In this document: positions 7,198-17,085 of the stretch, in pieces
Layout: every line of letters starts with the position of its first letter
Numbering within the stretch: position 1 is the first letter of the stretch
IMG/VR virus record: IMGVR_UViG_3300046011_008182
Coordinates: 1 to 26,620 of that record
Strand: one strand, 5' to 3'
From: a virus
Length of the DNA: 26,620 bases
Notes under the pieces: generated by a model
The model's input: the letters and a program-made list of their open reading frames with translations, nothing else
Told to the model about the DNA's origin: nothing
The model's database searches: none
Position numbers and translations under genes: made by a program

Positions 7198-7839
7198 TTA
7201 TTGATAATACTTAGTGTAATCTTCTTTTATGTAAAGATTGAATTTAGGTAGTTTTAGGTTTTTTATAGCTAATTCTACCATATTTTTATTTACTCTAGCT
7301 ACTTGTTGTTCATCTCCAGTTAATTGCCATGTTATATTAAATGGTAAATATAATTGCCACAATATTTGAGGATCTTTTGCTATTAATTTATCGTATTGAT
7401 CTTTATTTATTTCAATATATAATATTTCGTTTGTTTTTTTACAAAAAAATCTTCTAAACTCTCCGTTTTGATAATCTTGTTGTGTTGGTTGTTGTGGATT
7501 ATAATAAGGAGTGTAAGTTATTTGTTGTTGTGGTTTTAGATTATTATAAATAGAATTACTTTTAGGGTCTTGGTTTTCATTATTGTAAACTAATCCATCA
7601 TAGTTGTCAGCTAATTGAATAAATGATTTTCCTGTTAATTCTGTTTCAGCTGTAGCTTCCCAAAAATCTTGGGTAATTGGAAAAAGTTCTAAATTAGGAA
7701 GATCATTAGGGGTTTTACCTGTAAAGTATTTTCCTTTACTTGTTTTAAAATAATATCCAGTATAACTTTCTCCATTAATGAAAAATTCATTTCCATTTGT
7801 ATATAAATTAGGGGTGATTTGTGATAATGGATAATACAT
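7198..7839 (-). CDS. Putative baseplate-associated protein, function unknown
   Basis: A 213-residue soluble protein. The N-terminal part reads like a small beta domain: LYTNGNEFFINGESYTGYYF, then SKGKYFTGKTPNDLP, a 'Y.G.Y....G.Y.TG..P' pattern I associate with structural proteins of environmental tailed phages. A Gln/Pro/Tyr-rich linker (about residues 93-120) leads to a second domain, GEFRRFFCKKTNEILYIEIN through LYLPFNITWQLTGDEQQVARVNKNMVELA. It is packed two bases after the hub gene stop and is followed by the 772-aa gene, so it belongs to the tail/baseplate operon. There is no signal peptide or membrane segment. A baseplate or tail accessory role comes from position only. Confidence 0.75.
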   Translation of the reverse strand: MYYPLSQITPNLYTNGNEFFINGESYTGYYFKTSKGKYFTGKTPNDLPNLELFPITQDFWEATAETELTGKSFIQLADNYDGLVYNNENQDPKSNSIYNNLKPQQQITYTPYYNPQQPTQQDYQNGEFRRFFCKKTNEILYIEINKDQYDKLIAKDPQILWQLYLPFNITWQLTGDEQQVARVNKNMVELAIKNLKLPKFNLYIKEDYTKYYQ

Positions 7840-7841
7840 AA

Positions 7842-10800
7842 TTACATTCCTTTAAATAAATCTTGGTATCTTACATCAGTAGCTAAGGCTTTTATTTTAG
7901 CATCATTAATACTTTTAGGTAAAGCTGTTGAACTTACATTAAATCCATTTCTGATTTCTATTTTGAATCCTTTATCCTCATATAGTGTGCTTACTAATTT
8001 ATTTAAAGCCTCAGTAGATTCATTTTTTGCAGGGTTTAAATAATTTGTACCTATTCCATCAGGATTACCTTGAGCATTTTTATTTTTAAAATTAAATTGA
8101 GGGCCAGGACCTATACATCCTGCTAACCACCCTGGTGCTTTAGGAGCAGTATGTATTAATACCCAAGTTCTATCTGTTGGATTTGATCCTGGAATTCGTT
8201 TCCATTGTCCTGATTCACTTCCTACTAACCAAAAATGTTTACCATATTTAGATGTTTGTCTACTGTTTACTAAATAATTACCTGTTGGAATACAACTACT
8301 TCCGTTTTGATTATTTTTCCAAGGTAATTCTACTGTAGCCAATCTATATATAATATTAACATGATTCACATCATATATTTCTAAAATTCCTAAAGTTTGT
8401 GTGCCATCATCTAAAATACGTGTTAATGTAGCTCTATTTTTAGCTTGTTCCGGTGGTAAATTAGATTGGTAATAAAATGTTGGAGATGTTGTACTATATT
8501 CTTGTGGTTCTCCTCTATTTGCACTTCTTTCTGCTTCACTAGATCCAGTAATAGCAAATGGATTTTTAGGAATAGCCATTGATTCAATACTAGTAGTCCA
8601 TTCATTGTTATCAATAACATGATTTATACCTTTAATTAAAAATTCTAAAGTACCAGGATAATTTGTTGGTAAGAAATTAGTATCAATAGTAAATTTTTGG
8701 TATACTTTCATTCCTGATAGTCCATCCATTTTTAAAGATAAATCAAATGGTAAAAATCCACTATTTGCTGATGATATAGTTGGATCGAATTTTACATTTT
8801 TTTCTATTTCAGCGTATTGATAATATTCTAATAGTTGCGTTTGAAGATTTTTATAATCTTGTATTGAATCTAAAACATAGTTTGGGAGTTTTTTATTAAC
8901 ATTAGTTCCTAAATCTATAATAAAATTATCAAAAGAAGTAAGAGCTGCTTTATATTGAACCTCTAATGGTTTTGGCGTTTCTATTGTTTCTTCTGTTTCA
9001 TCAGCATTTGTTATTTTTTCTTTAAATCTATCTGTTAAACCATTATTCATTCTAGATAAAGAAGTAGCATCTGCTCCTTTTATATATCCCTGTTTTGTTG
9101 ATCCAATAGTAATCATTGTAGCTAATTCTGGTGATACAGTTGTAGTAAAACTTAAATCTTTAATAAAACCAGCATGTGGTACTTTATTACCATAAATACT
9201 TTCTAATGTTCCAGCATAATACCCATATGTATCAAATATTACTTCTTCTGTTGATATATCCTTATAAACATCTGTAATGTATTTTGATTTTAATATAGCA
9301 TCTTTATCTGGAAGTGCTACATCATCTACAATTCTAATAGTATTTGTTTCTGTGTCAATTATTGGTTCTAATTTGTTGAAATTTCCTGTTGATTCATTGT
9401 ATCCTTTACATAAAGCATCCAATAAACCATACAAAGATATTTTACCTTTATTATCTTTAATTTCATCTATTTTATTAAGAATCCATTCCATATTAAAATA
9501 AATATTCATTATATTTCCATATTTACCTTTAATATTAGTATCACCATTAAAATCTATTATAAAATCATCAGCACCCGGTATAAAATCATATTTTTGACCT
9601 TTAGATGTAACATAAATTGATTTTTTTACATAACATACTTTAGGATCTGCACTAATTGTATATGGTTGGGTGTAAATAATATTACCTATTCTATTAAAAT
9701 CTACGTCTATTAACTTAATATTTGGATCATTATTTATATTAGGAATTACTTTTGCTTTTAAAAAGGATAAAAAAGCACCAAATCTTATGTAATATCCTTG
9801 CGATCCACCTTCAAATGTTTGTGAAAAATATTCTATATGTGAATATAATTCATTTTTATCTGGATCAGTATAACTTACTTTGTATGGTGTTAAACCATAT
9901 ACATCTGGGGAGTTTTCATTTAAAAGATCATATATTAATTTAAATTCTTTTCCAATTTCATGGGCTTGTTCAAATGATTCTATTGGACTTGTTGGGTTAA
10001 AAAATTCACCAATAGCTGATATTCCTCGTTCTAGTAAATTAGAGTTTCTCTTTTCTTGAATTTCTGTAGTTTGAGTTTGAGTTCCACCTAGTAAAGTATT
10101 TGCTTTTAAAGATTCAATAACATCTCCTAAACTTATTAATTTTATTGTGATATCATATTTTCCATCATTAGTAACAGTCCAAGTAAAATTAACTACTTTA
10201 GCAAATATAGCATCATAATTTCCAAACGATGCTAATCTATATCTATCTATTAATGGTAATATTGAATTATATGTTAATGGAATTTGTTTACTACTATCAT
10301 TAGGATCAGGACAATTTCCTTTAAACCAATAACCCATTAAAGAATATGGATTATCTTTTATATAATTACCTTTATCGTCAAAATAAGAGCTTTGCCCCCA
10401 CTCTAATAAAACACTATATCCTAAACGCATATATAATAAATCAATTATATCAAATTGTTGTCTATTATTTGCTTGGATTTTTACTGTTGCTGTTTTTATT
10501 GAGCCTCTTGTTTCCGTTCTAATTTCAGCTGAAAGTATACCAGGCATTGGTCTTAAACCGAATTCTGTACCTCCTAAACCATAAGCTCCTGTATTAAAAA
10601 TACTGCCATCAAATGCTATTCCTTGATTATTTTTAAATGAGTTATTATCAGGATTATAAGATACAATACCATTAAATAATACATTATTTTTTGCAAGTTG
10701 GGTTCCAGCAGGAATATTTAAATTTCTAATAGGTGTTGTTTGGTCAATACTTACACTAGACATTAATTTACACCATCCACTTCTAGTATTTAAATATGTT

Positions 10801-10898
10801 AATTCTGTATTGTTTCTATTTATAGAACCATATACTTTTTGACGCTGTGCAATTTGATTTGCTATTTTTTCATTAATACCTTCACCTACTATATTCAT
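7842..10898 (-). CDS. Baseplate hub protein with DUF5675-type C-terminal domain
   Basis: A 1018-residue protein. The N-terminal part contains GTEFGLRPMPGILSAEIRT and QFDIIDLLYMRLGYSVLLEWG, stretches typical of the central hub proteins of T4-related environmental phages. The middle region is large and beta-rich. Residues about 821-985 form a separate domain, with ATLTRI near its start, IPTGNYLVNSR, WVLIHTAPKAPGWLAGCIGPG (His916, Cys928) and FKIEIRNGF near its end, matching the DUF5675 family as I remember it. The His and Cys resemble the H...GC arrangement of L,D-transpeptidase-like folds, so a peptidoglycan-directed activity at the tail tip is plausible but unproven. In T4 the equivalent role is filled by the gp5 lysozyme domain. 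The gene lies between the LysM-like protein and the 213-aa gene with gaps of only 2-3 bases. Confidence 0.8.
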   Translation of the reverse strand: MNIVGEGINEKIANQIAQRQKVYGSINRNNTELTYLNTRSGWCKLMSSVSIDQTTPIRNLNIPAGTQLAKNNVLFNGIVSYNPDNNSFKNNQGIAFDGSIFNTGAYGLGGTEFGLRPMPGILSAEIRTETRGSIKTATVKIQANNRQQFDIIDLLYMRLGYSVLLEWGQSSYFDDKGNYIKDNPYSLMGYWFKGNCPDPNDSSKQIPLTYNSILPLIDRYRLASFGNYDAIFAKVVNFTWTVTNDGKYDITIKLISLGDVIESLKANTLLGGTQTQTTEIQEKRNSNLLERGISAIGEFFNPTSPIESFEQAHEIGKEFKLIYDLLNENSPDVYGLTPYKVSYTDPDKNELYSHIEYFSQTFEGGSQGYYIRFGAFLSFLKAKVIPNINNDPNIKLIDVDFNRIGNIIYTQPYTISADPKVCYVKKSIYVTSKGQKYDFIPGADDFIIDFNGDTNIKGKYGNIMNIYFNMEWILNKIDEIKDNKGKISLYGLLDALCKGYNESTGNFNKLEPIIDTETNTIRIVDDVALPDKDAILKSKYITDVYKDISTEEVIFDTYGYYAGTLESIYGNKVPHAGFIKDLSFTTTVSPELATMITIGSTKQGYIKGADATSLSRMNNGLTDRFKEKITNADETEETIETPKPLEVQYKAALTSFDNFIIDLGTNVNKKLPNYVLDSIQDYKNLQTQLLEYYQYAEIEKNVKFDPTISSANSGFLPFDLSLKMDGLSGMKVYQKFTIDTNFLPTNYPGTLEFLIKGINHVIDNNEWTTSIESMAIPKNPFAITGSSEAERSANRGEPQEYSTTSPTFYYQSNLPPEQAKNRATLTRILDDGTQTLGILEIYDVNHVNIIYRLATVELPWKNNQNGSSCIPTGNYLVNSRQTSKYGKHFWLVGSESGQWKRIPGSNPTDRTWVLIHTAPKAPGWLAGCIGPGPQFNFKNKNAQGNPDGIGTNYLNPAKNESTEALNKLVSTLYEDKGFKIEIRNGFNVSSTALPKSINDAKIKALATDVRYQDLFKGM

Positions 10899-10901
10899 AC
10901 A

Positions 10902-11225
10902 TTAACCATTTATTGAATTAAAATCATTTATCACATTTTGATAGTTTGCAGGAATTCTAATTTGTATTCCTTCTGGCGCTACTAATGAGTTTTGTGGTAA
11001 ATCTGATGGTAAATCGGTTCCTGCTACTGCTGTATTTGCTATAGAAATTACCCACCATAAAGAACTATCATTGTAAAACTGTTGAGCTAAAGTATCAAAT
11101 CTATCTCCTTGTGTTGTATATACATAAATATCATTAGAGGATAAAGGAACCTCAGGATAACGTGAAGTTACATAAACTACATTTCCATCTATTTTTGTTT
11201 TTGGTATGTTTTGATATCTATTCAT
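10902..11225 (-). CDS. LysM-like baseplate protein (gp53 / tail protein X type)
   Basis: A 107-residue protein with the small-tail-protein pattern DIYVYTTQGDRFDTLAQQFYNDSSLWWVISIAN followed by SLVAPEGIQIRIPA. This reproduces the layout of LysM-like tail proteins (P2 gpX, the LysM part of T4 gp53): a 'Y....GDR.D.LA..FY.D..LWW.I..AN' helix-turn-helix followed by a 'G..I.IP' strand. Such proteins sit at the baseplate between hub and wedge. It lies between the 910-aa baseplate gene (10 bases away) and the hub gene (3 bases away). The size is close to the LysM module alone; T4 gp53 is larger. Confidence 0.8.
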   Translation of the reverse strand: MNRYQNIPKTKIDGNVVYVTSRYPEVPLSSNDIYVYTTQGDRFDTLAQQFYNDSSLWWVISIANTAVAGTDLPSDLPQNSLVAPEGIQIRIPANYQNVINDFNSING

Positions 11226-11235
11226 TATATTTTAA

Positions 11236-13968
11236 TTACCAACTTCCTCCTGCACCGCCTCCGCCGAAGCCTCCGCCGCCAAATCCGTTCCTTGGTTTTT
11301 GTGGGATAAATAATTCAGGATTTGAATATTTGTCATCAGGAATACTATAACGTGGGGGTACTGATGTTTGAGGTGGAGGAGGAATATATTTTGGATTTTC
11401 AATTTTAGGATTTATTAATCTTTTTTCATCTGTATTCGTTTCGTTTGCTTCAGGTGTTACATCTGTCGGTGTAACATCAGGAGCAGTACTACCATATTCA
11501 TTTCCTGTAGGATCTTCTAATGATATATAATGTTTATAATCATTATCAAAATATTGTACTTCAGGTCTGAATTTTTGTATAGGTGTAAAATTACATGTTA
11601 CTTTAAGAATATGGGGTAATTGTTTAATTTTTGTGTCTCTTTCTCCATCAACATCTATTCCTATTTCCCATGTTGTATCTTCACTAATATCATACGTTAA
11701 ACTAGTAATTATACCTGGTTGTTCATATATATAACCTCCAATAGTAAATTGAACCATATTACCTCTCATATAACCATTAGGACTATACTCAGGAGTTAAA
11801 GATGATGCTAAATAATTTAATCTTTTATACATTGGAATTAACTCTTGTTTAGATTGAGCTGCTACTGTCCAAGATAATGACATTTGTCGAGTAAACCCAT
11901 TATAATTATAAAAACTTTCACCTCTTCCTAGATATTTTGTTGGATTCCATTCTGCAGTATATGCATCTGATATTGAATTTAAAAATGCTCTAAAATGTAA
12001 AAATGTTTTTAAAGTAGGAGTATTATTGTCTATAATTGCTATTCTAAAATTACATAAATCTGATATTGTATCGTCTGCTTCTGTATCTTTATAGCTAAGT
12101 AGTGCATTTATATCATCTAGTGGGCCTGTTCTTCCTCCTGAGTATACTACACCATTAGTATAATTAGCATAGCTTTTACCTGCTCGTGCTCCAGGGCCAT
12201 CACCATTTAAACCACCTATTTTAACTCTTTTTTCTATACTTTTATCTATATAATTTGGAGCTTCTGTTAATTGACCAGCATCTATAGCTTTTTGTTTAGA
12301 ACCTGCTGACACTTTTTCTAATTTATCTCTTAGAACTGCTCTAAAATCTCGAATTGCAGGTGAAAAAGATAATTTACCAGGATTATTTTTTTCATCTATT
12401 AAATCTGTTTGAGAATAAGTATAAGTATTATTATTCCTAATTAATTGATTATTTTTTAAAGAACCAGAATTATATACATTATTATAACTTCCACTGTTGT
12501 TAATTTTAGACCCAGAAGCTAGTGTTTGATATGTGTTACTAACTCTATTTGTTAAACTAGAAGTATTTTTAGTTGCAATATCATATTGTGGATTCCATGA
12601 TTTTTCACCAGTTATTTGTAAAATAGTTCCTTGATTTTGAGAAACTTTTACATTAAATTTAGGTAAATCTTGTTTTCCAAAACTACCTGATTTTATTTGA
12701 TAAGAATCATAAGTCCATGATTGACTAACATTAAATATTAAACCACTTTCTTGTATAGCGTCTATATTTAAAGTATTAGGTTCTGTTTTTATGTTTTTTT
12801 GTATAAAACTTCCACCAACTCCTATTATTCTTTGATTTTCAGGAACTATTTCGTCAACTAATTTATTATTTTTTATATAAGGGGATTGTTCACGTTCAAT
12901 CTCTAAAGATTTATTATTTTCAATATTACGTGAATTTTGAATTGTAACATAATTTAAATAATTACTAGAAAATTTTTTCTTTTTACCCCATATAAAATCA
13001 GAACCTTTAGTGTATTGAGGTATATCAGTATTATTTTGAAGAATTGTTCCTGCTTCTTGTGGTGTGTTTACATCAAATAAAGGTAAAACAGATGATGTAT
13101 AATTTATATATTTTGATTTTGAAACATCATAAATTTTATATTTACCTGTAGTTGTCCATGATTGGCTAGGATCAATAAGTATACCACCTTGTGATATTTG
13201 ATTATTATTTAATGTATCAATAGATCTTGAAGATCCCTTGTAAAAATATATTGGATTAGTTTTGGCTAATGAATTATTTACACCTGTTCTTTGATCTGCA
13301 AATCTTATATTAGTTTTTCCTACTCCTAAAGTAGATCCTGGTCCTCCTGAGTATGAAAGTAATAATGGATTTAAACTAATTGGGTCAGTTGCGAATCCTT
13401 TAATTCCTGGAAGAGAGCCTCTTTTATTTATTATTTTTTCATCGTATAAACTATATAACCTATTATCTTCAGGCTGTTGATTATTAGTTACTGTTTCTGA
13501 ATATGGTATTATTAATGATTGTTTATTTAAATGAATTCCAAATGCTACTACACCAGCTTGTGCTATAGTAGTTAATGGATTATAAATACCTTCATTTAAT
13601 CCTTTACCACTTGCTTGAGTACGAACAGCTGTGCGTGATAATATCTGTTGTTTAGAAGCAAATAGTAAACCACTAGGTGATTTTAGATCACCAAACATTT
13701 TTGTTAATCTTAAAGCATCAGTAGCAGAATTTGAAACTGCTAAAGTTCCTCCTCTTAAAATAAAATCTTTATTAACAGCTCCTAAATTACTTATGTCATC
13801 AGGAATTGGAATTTGAATATAGGGTTGGCCACTACTTCCTCCATCAATTCTATCTTTACCATAAGGGATATTAGTCAAACCAGGCTGATTTCCGTTGCCG
13901 GTATAACCTTGTCCGCCATTATAAAACTTAAAGTTTTTTGGATCTGTAAGTAGGTTTATTAACCCCAT
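11236..13968 (-). CDS. Large baseplate / tube-initiator-like protein
   Basis: A 910-residue protein. Near the N-terminus (about 60-120) NKDFILRGGT, ALRLTKMFGD, SGLLFASKQQ and LSRTAVRTQ form a conserved-looking helical block. The middle is Ser/Asn/Thr-rich with two related segments at about 262-312 and 409-453, each 'Q-S-W-T ... L-P-x-F-x-V ... G-T-I-L-Q'. The C-terminal globular part (about 640-810) contains WNPTKYLGRGESFYNYNGFT, ELIPMYKRLNYLASS, MVQFTIGGYIYEQPGIITSL and LPHILKVTCNFTPIQKF, which looks like a tail-tube-related fold as in T4 gp48/gp54-type tube initiators. It ends in a glycine-rich tail, GFGGGGFGGGGAGGSW. Position between tape measure and LysM-like protein supports a baseplate/tube-initiation role. 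The exact T4 counterpart is not settled. Confidence 0.7.
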   Translation of the reverse strand: MGLINLLTDPKNFKFYNGGQGYTGNGNQPGLTNIPYGKDRIDGGSSGQPYIQIPIPDDISNLGAVNKDFILRGGTLAVSNSATDALRLTKMFGDLKSPSGLLFASKQQILSRTAVRTQASGKGLNEGIYNPLTTIAQAGVVAFGIHLNKQSLIIPYSETVTNNQQPEDNRLYSLYDEKIINKRGSLPGIKGFATDPISLNPLLLSYSGGPGSTLGVGKTNIRFADQRTGVNNSLAKTNPIYFYKGSSRSIDTLNNNQISQGGILIDPSQSWTTTGKYKIYDVSKSKYINYTSSVLPLFDVNTPQEAGTILQNNTDIPQYTKGSDFIWGKKKKFSSNYLNYVTIQNSRNIENNKSLEIEREQSPYIKNNKLVDEIVPENQRIIGVGGSFIQKNIKTEPNTLNIDAIQESGLIFNVSQSWTYDSYQIKSGSFGKQDLPKFNVKVSQNQGTILQITGEKSWNPQYDIATKNTSSLTNRVSNTYQTLASGSKINNSGSYNNVYNSGSLKNNQLIRNNNTYTYSQTDLIDEKNNPGKLSFSPAIRDFRAVLRDKLEKVSAGSKQKAIDAGQLTEAPNYIDKSIEKRVKIGGLNGDGPGARAGKSYANYTNGVVYSGGRTGPLDDINALLSYKDTEADDTISDLCNFRIAIIDNNTPTLKTFLHFRAFLNSISDAYTAEWNPTKYLGRGESFYNYNGFTRQMSLSWTVAAQSKQELIPMYKRLNYLASSLTPEYSPNGYMRGNMVQFTIGGYIYEQPGIITSLTYDISEDTTWEIGIDVDGERDTKIKQLPHILKVTCNFTPIQKFRPEVQYFDNDYKHYISLEDPTGNEYGSTAPDVTPTDVTPEANETNTDEKRLINPKIENPKYIPPPPQTSVPPRYSIPDDKYSNPELFIPQKPRNGFGGGGFGGGGAGGSW

Positions 13969-13972
13969 TTAA

Positions 13973-14260
13973 TTATTTAGGTAAGTTATCTAAATAAGGT
14001 AATTTACCAGCTACTTTTGGTATTGTTCCATTTAGATCTAACTGTGATGGTTGTGGTAGTATATTTGGTACACCATCTCTATATTCATTATATGCTGCAT
14101 TTACATCTATAAAATTACTCCCATTTAATGAATATGAAGGTTGTCCTCCATTAGCATGTAATTTTGATTGTTTTGTTGCACCTGGATTAATAGGTGGTGT
14201 TGCTCCATTGTCTACACTGAATGGTGTTCCTTGAGTTTTTAATTTATCTAATAGTCCCAT
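13973..14260 (-). CDS. Small hypothetical protein between tape measure and baseplate genes
   Basis: A 95-residue protein rich in Asn, Pro, Gly and Leu, beginning MGLLDKLKTQGTPFSVDNG and ending KLPYLDNLPK. It has no recognisable domain, no Cys and no membrane segment, and much of it is probably extended or disordered. The start MGLL resembles the MGLINLL start of the next gene, whose ATG is four bases after this stop. It follows the tape measure gene across a 31-base junction that contains the AATATTTATAA element. A small baseplate or tail-completion role is inferred from location alone. Confidence 0.68.
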   Translation of the reverse strand: MGLLDKLKTQGTPFSVDNGATPPINPGATKQSKLHANGGQPSYSLNGSNFIDVNAAYNEYRDGVPNILPQPSQLDLNGTIPKVAGKLPYLDNLPK

Positions 14261-14275
14261 GATATTTGTTTTTGA

Positions 14276-14286
14276 TTATAAATATT
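14276..14286 (-). promoter_or_regulatory. Junction motif AATATTTATAA (copy 2)
   Basis: Exact copy, 5 bases after the tape measure stop and 15 bases before the ATG of the 95-aa gene. Confidence 0.5.
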
Positions 14287-14291
14287 ATAAA

Positions 14292-17033
14292 TTATTGAAC
14301 TTGAAAAGTATTTGTGCTCATAGAATTACTAAATTTAGTTGAGTTATTACCTACACCTTTAGCTACTTTTTCACCATCCATTTCTACTGAAACTTGAACT
14401 GGTCTGTTATTTATTTCTTTAGCTATTGATATTGCTACGGCTGCTGCCATTTTATTATAATCAATAGTTAGTGGTGGTGGATTTATTGGTTTGTTTATTT
14501 TATTATTATTAATTGGTTGTGATAATGGAGAAGATGATTTATTGCCTCCTAAATCAGTACCAGCTATTATTGTATCTTTATCGTTTAACGCTATTGCACC
14601 TTCTGGTGCTAATAATGTGCGTTTACCATATCCTTCAGGTGATGATATTAAATCATCTGCTGCTACAGCTTTCATAACAGCATATCCAGCTAATGCTGCT
14701 GCTACTGCTACTGCTGCCCCTACCCCAAAAGTTAAAGCAGCACTTGAAGTTAAAGTAGCTAATGCTATTTGATTTTTTATAATTAATTCTAAAGTAGCTC
14801 TTCCTATATTTTTTAATATAGCAGCTCCTTGAGCTATTATACTACCTAATATTGTTTGAGATAAAAAGGCTGAAATTGCTGATAATTTATTATCTTCTCT
14901 TTTCATAATTAAATTATATGCTAATACTGCTCTTTGAAAACCTAAGTTAGCTAAAATACTACCTCCTAATCCTAGTTGAGTTGTTTGGGATTTGGTTATA
15001 AATGCTTGTATTGCTGAAATTGATGTTAAGACAAGTTGTGTACTTTTTAATATAGCATAACCAGCAGCAAGGGGGCCTAATATTTTTCCAAAAGCACCTG
15101 CAATATTTCCTACTATACCACCAATAACTGATAATATTGGGGCTAATATATCTACTATAGGAGATATCACTTTTAATATAGGGCCTGCTAAACTAACAAA
15201 TATTTCTTTTAATTTTTCAATCGAAGCATTAAAACGTTCTTGAATAGATTGAGAAGCTAACTGTTGACCATATTTTTCATCACCTAATTTTTGAATAGCT
15301 TTTTCATAACCATATTGTTTAACTAAATCATCAAATTTTTCTTTAGCGGCTGCAGCATCTTTTAATCCAATTTTAGCTAAAGCTTCTCTTTCAATTAATG
15401 AAGCTGCTAAATCTTCTCTAGTCATACCAACAGATTTAGCTAATGCTTCTTGTGCTATAACATTTGTATTAGTAAAATCAGCAGCTGTACCTATTTGTCC
15501 TGCTATTTCTCTTGCTACTCCAGCTATATCATTATTTAAAGCATACATACGAGCACGCTCTAGATTTAAATCTTTACCTGTTATTAACTCAGCTTCTAAT
15601 TCTGAGGATATAGATGATTCAAAATTAAGTAAAGATTGAGATATTGCTTCTACTTTTTCTAAATTTGCTCCTAATGCTTTTGCTTGAGCCACGGCTTGAG
15701 CTAATTTACCTGAATGCATTCCTAAAGATAAAGTTGTTGCTTTAGATGCTTTAGCTACATCTTCAACAATTTCTTTTTCATTTAAAGCTAATTTATTAGT
15801 TATATTAAATGCTTTAGCTTGACCTAATATTTTAGCTGTATTATCTGATAAATCTGTTCCTGTTGCTACTGATATTTTAGAAAGACGAGCTGCAGTTTCA
15901 TTTGTGTAACCAGCTACTTCTGTTAATTGAGTAAAATCTTTTAATAATTCTCCACTAAGCATTGTTGCTGTTCCAAATTCTTTATTAACAGCTATTAATG
16001 ATTTTTGTAATGCTAAAGTTGTAATATTAATATCTCCACTTGAATTAGCTATATTATTAAGTTCATTTCTTAAATTATTTGCTTCATTATATGAAGTACC
16101 AAATGCTTTTGCTAATTCTCCTGTTGCCTTATCTGATTTTATAAGAGCATCAATTATTTGTTGTATAACAAATAAAGTTATGTTTGCTGGATTTGTAAGT
16201 GATGATTTAAGTTGATTACCTAATGATTTTAATCCTGCTCCTAATCCTTGAACGCCACTTTTTGTTGCTTTAGTAGTATTTTCAGCTTCTTCACGAATTT
16301 CTTTAAAATCAATACCTAAATTTTTTAATACTGGGATTCTTTCTAATCCTTTTAACGCACCTCCAAAAATACCTAATTGTTTTTGTATTTCTTTTCTTTT
16401 TTCTTCTTCTTTTTTTAATTCAACATTTATTTTTTCTAATTCTTCTCGTTGTTTTTTAGTAATATAAAACTGTTTAGAAGAAAGACTCATATTTTTAAAA
16501 TTACTTTCTATTAGTTTTTCATTGGTATATATTTTATTTCTAAGTTCTTTTATTTCATCTTTACGAAGATCTCTTTCATCTTTAGATAAAGATAATATAT
16601 TACTTAATTCTTTATATTGTTTAACAACAGCTTTATTAAAATTTTCAATATTGTTTATTCTGTTAGCATCTTTTTCTGCTTTTTGTTTACCAAGAGCATT
16701 TAATTGACTTTCTAAACTGGTTTCAAATAATTTAGCTTTATTAATTGTGATAATATTTCTAGAAATTTGTTTTTGAATATCTTCTATTTCTTCAAATTCT
16801 AATCTTTGATCACGTATAGCTCTATTTATTTTTTTATTAATATCTAATATGCCAGATTCAAAAACACTTCTTCTAGATTCAATACCTAAAATATCTTTTA
16901 AGTCTTCTACTAGTGTTGAAGATAAATCATAACTTTCAGATTGAAGCTTTAATCTATCTCTAAGAATTTCGTTTTCTTTAACTAAAAGATCATTTAATTC
17001 TTTTTGTTTTTTTATTTCTTCAGGAGTAGGCAT
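14292..17033 (-). CDS. Tail tape measure protein
   Basis: A 913-residue protein with the expected tape-measure architecture. A long Glu/Lys-rich coiled coil occupies roughly residues 1-225 (for example VELKKEEEKRKEIQKQLG). An Ala/Leu-rich helical middle follows, then hydrophobic potentially membrane-inserting stretches at about 617-662 (GPILKVISPIVDILAPILSV) and 758-791 (TFGVGAAVAVAAALAGYAV). The C-terminus is a short beta region, RPVQVSVEMDGEKVAKGVG, of a type common at the ends of tape measure proteins. It sets tail length and is probably ejected during DNA delivery. It follows the chaperone pair, as in most tailed phages. T4 gp29 is shorter (590 residues), so a longer tail is possible. No lysozyme or peptidase motif was seen. 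Confidence 0.88.
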   Translation of the reverse strand: MPTPEEIKKQKELNDLLVKENEILRDRLKLQSESYDLSSTLVEDLKDILGIESRRSVFESGILDINKKINRAIRDQRLEFEEIEDIQKQISRNIITINKAKLFETSLESQLNALGKQKAEKDANRINNIENFNKAVVKQYKELSNILSLSKDERDLRKDEIKELRNKIYTNEKLIESNFKNMSLSSKQFYITKKQREELEKINVELKKEEEKRKEIQKQLGIFGGALKGLERIPVLKNLGIDFKEIREEAENTTKATKSGVQGLGAGLKSLGNQLKSSLTNPANITLFVIQQIIDALIKSDKATGELAKAFGTSYNEANNLRNELNNIANSSGDINITTLALQKSLIAVNKEFGTATMLSGELLKDFTQLTEVAGYTNETAARLSKISVATGTDLSDNTAKILGQAKAFNITNKLALNEKEIVEDVAKASKATTLSLGMHSGKLAQAVAQAKALGANLEKVEAISQSLLNFESSISSELEAELITGKDLNLERARMYALNNDIAGVAREIAGQIGTAADFTNTNVIAQEALAKSVGMTREDLAASLIEREALAKIGLKDAAAAKEKFDDLVKQYGYEKAIQKLGDEKYGQQLASQSIQERFNASIEKLKEIFVSLAGPILKVISPIVDILAPILSVIGGIVGNIAGAFGKILGPLAAGYAILKSTQLVLTSISAIQAFITKSQTTQLGLGGSILANLGFQRAVLAYNLIMKREDNKLSAISAFLSQTILGSIIAQGAAILKNIGRATLELIIKNQIALATLTSSAALTFGVGAAVAVAAALAGYAVMKAVAADDLISSPEGYGKRTLLAPEGAIALNDKDTIIAGTDLGGNKSSSPLSQPINNNKINKPINPPPLTIDYNKMAAAVAISIAKEINNRPVQVSVEMDGEKVAKGVGNNSTKFSNSMSTNTFQVQ

Positions 17034-17051
17034 CTGTCTATTTATTATTTA

Positions 17052-17062
17052 TTATAAATATT
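17052..17062 (-). promoter_or_regulatory. Junction motif AATATTTATAA (copy 3)
   Basis: Exact copy 18 bases before the tape measure ATG, directly after the hairpin that overlaps the end of the 91-aa gene. Confidence 0.5.
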
Positions 17063-17066
17063 GAAA

Positions 17067-17085
17067 GCCTCTATTTTTTAGAGGC
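17067..17085 (-). terminator. Hairpin at the end of the gp51-like gene; weak terminator or processing site
   Basis: GCCTCTA and TAGAGGC form a 7-bp stem with a 5-nt A loop on the transcribed strand. It overlaps the TAG stop of the 91-aa gene. Only three T residues follow immediately, then AATATTTATAA, so termination would be partial at best. It could limit tape measure expression relative to the genes before it. Confidence 0.5.

Noticed and set aside
8423-8620. 65-residue minus-strand frame within the hub gene
   Set aside because: An out-of-frame shadow of the hub coding sequence with no own leader or recognisable product.
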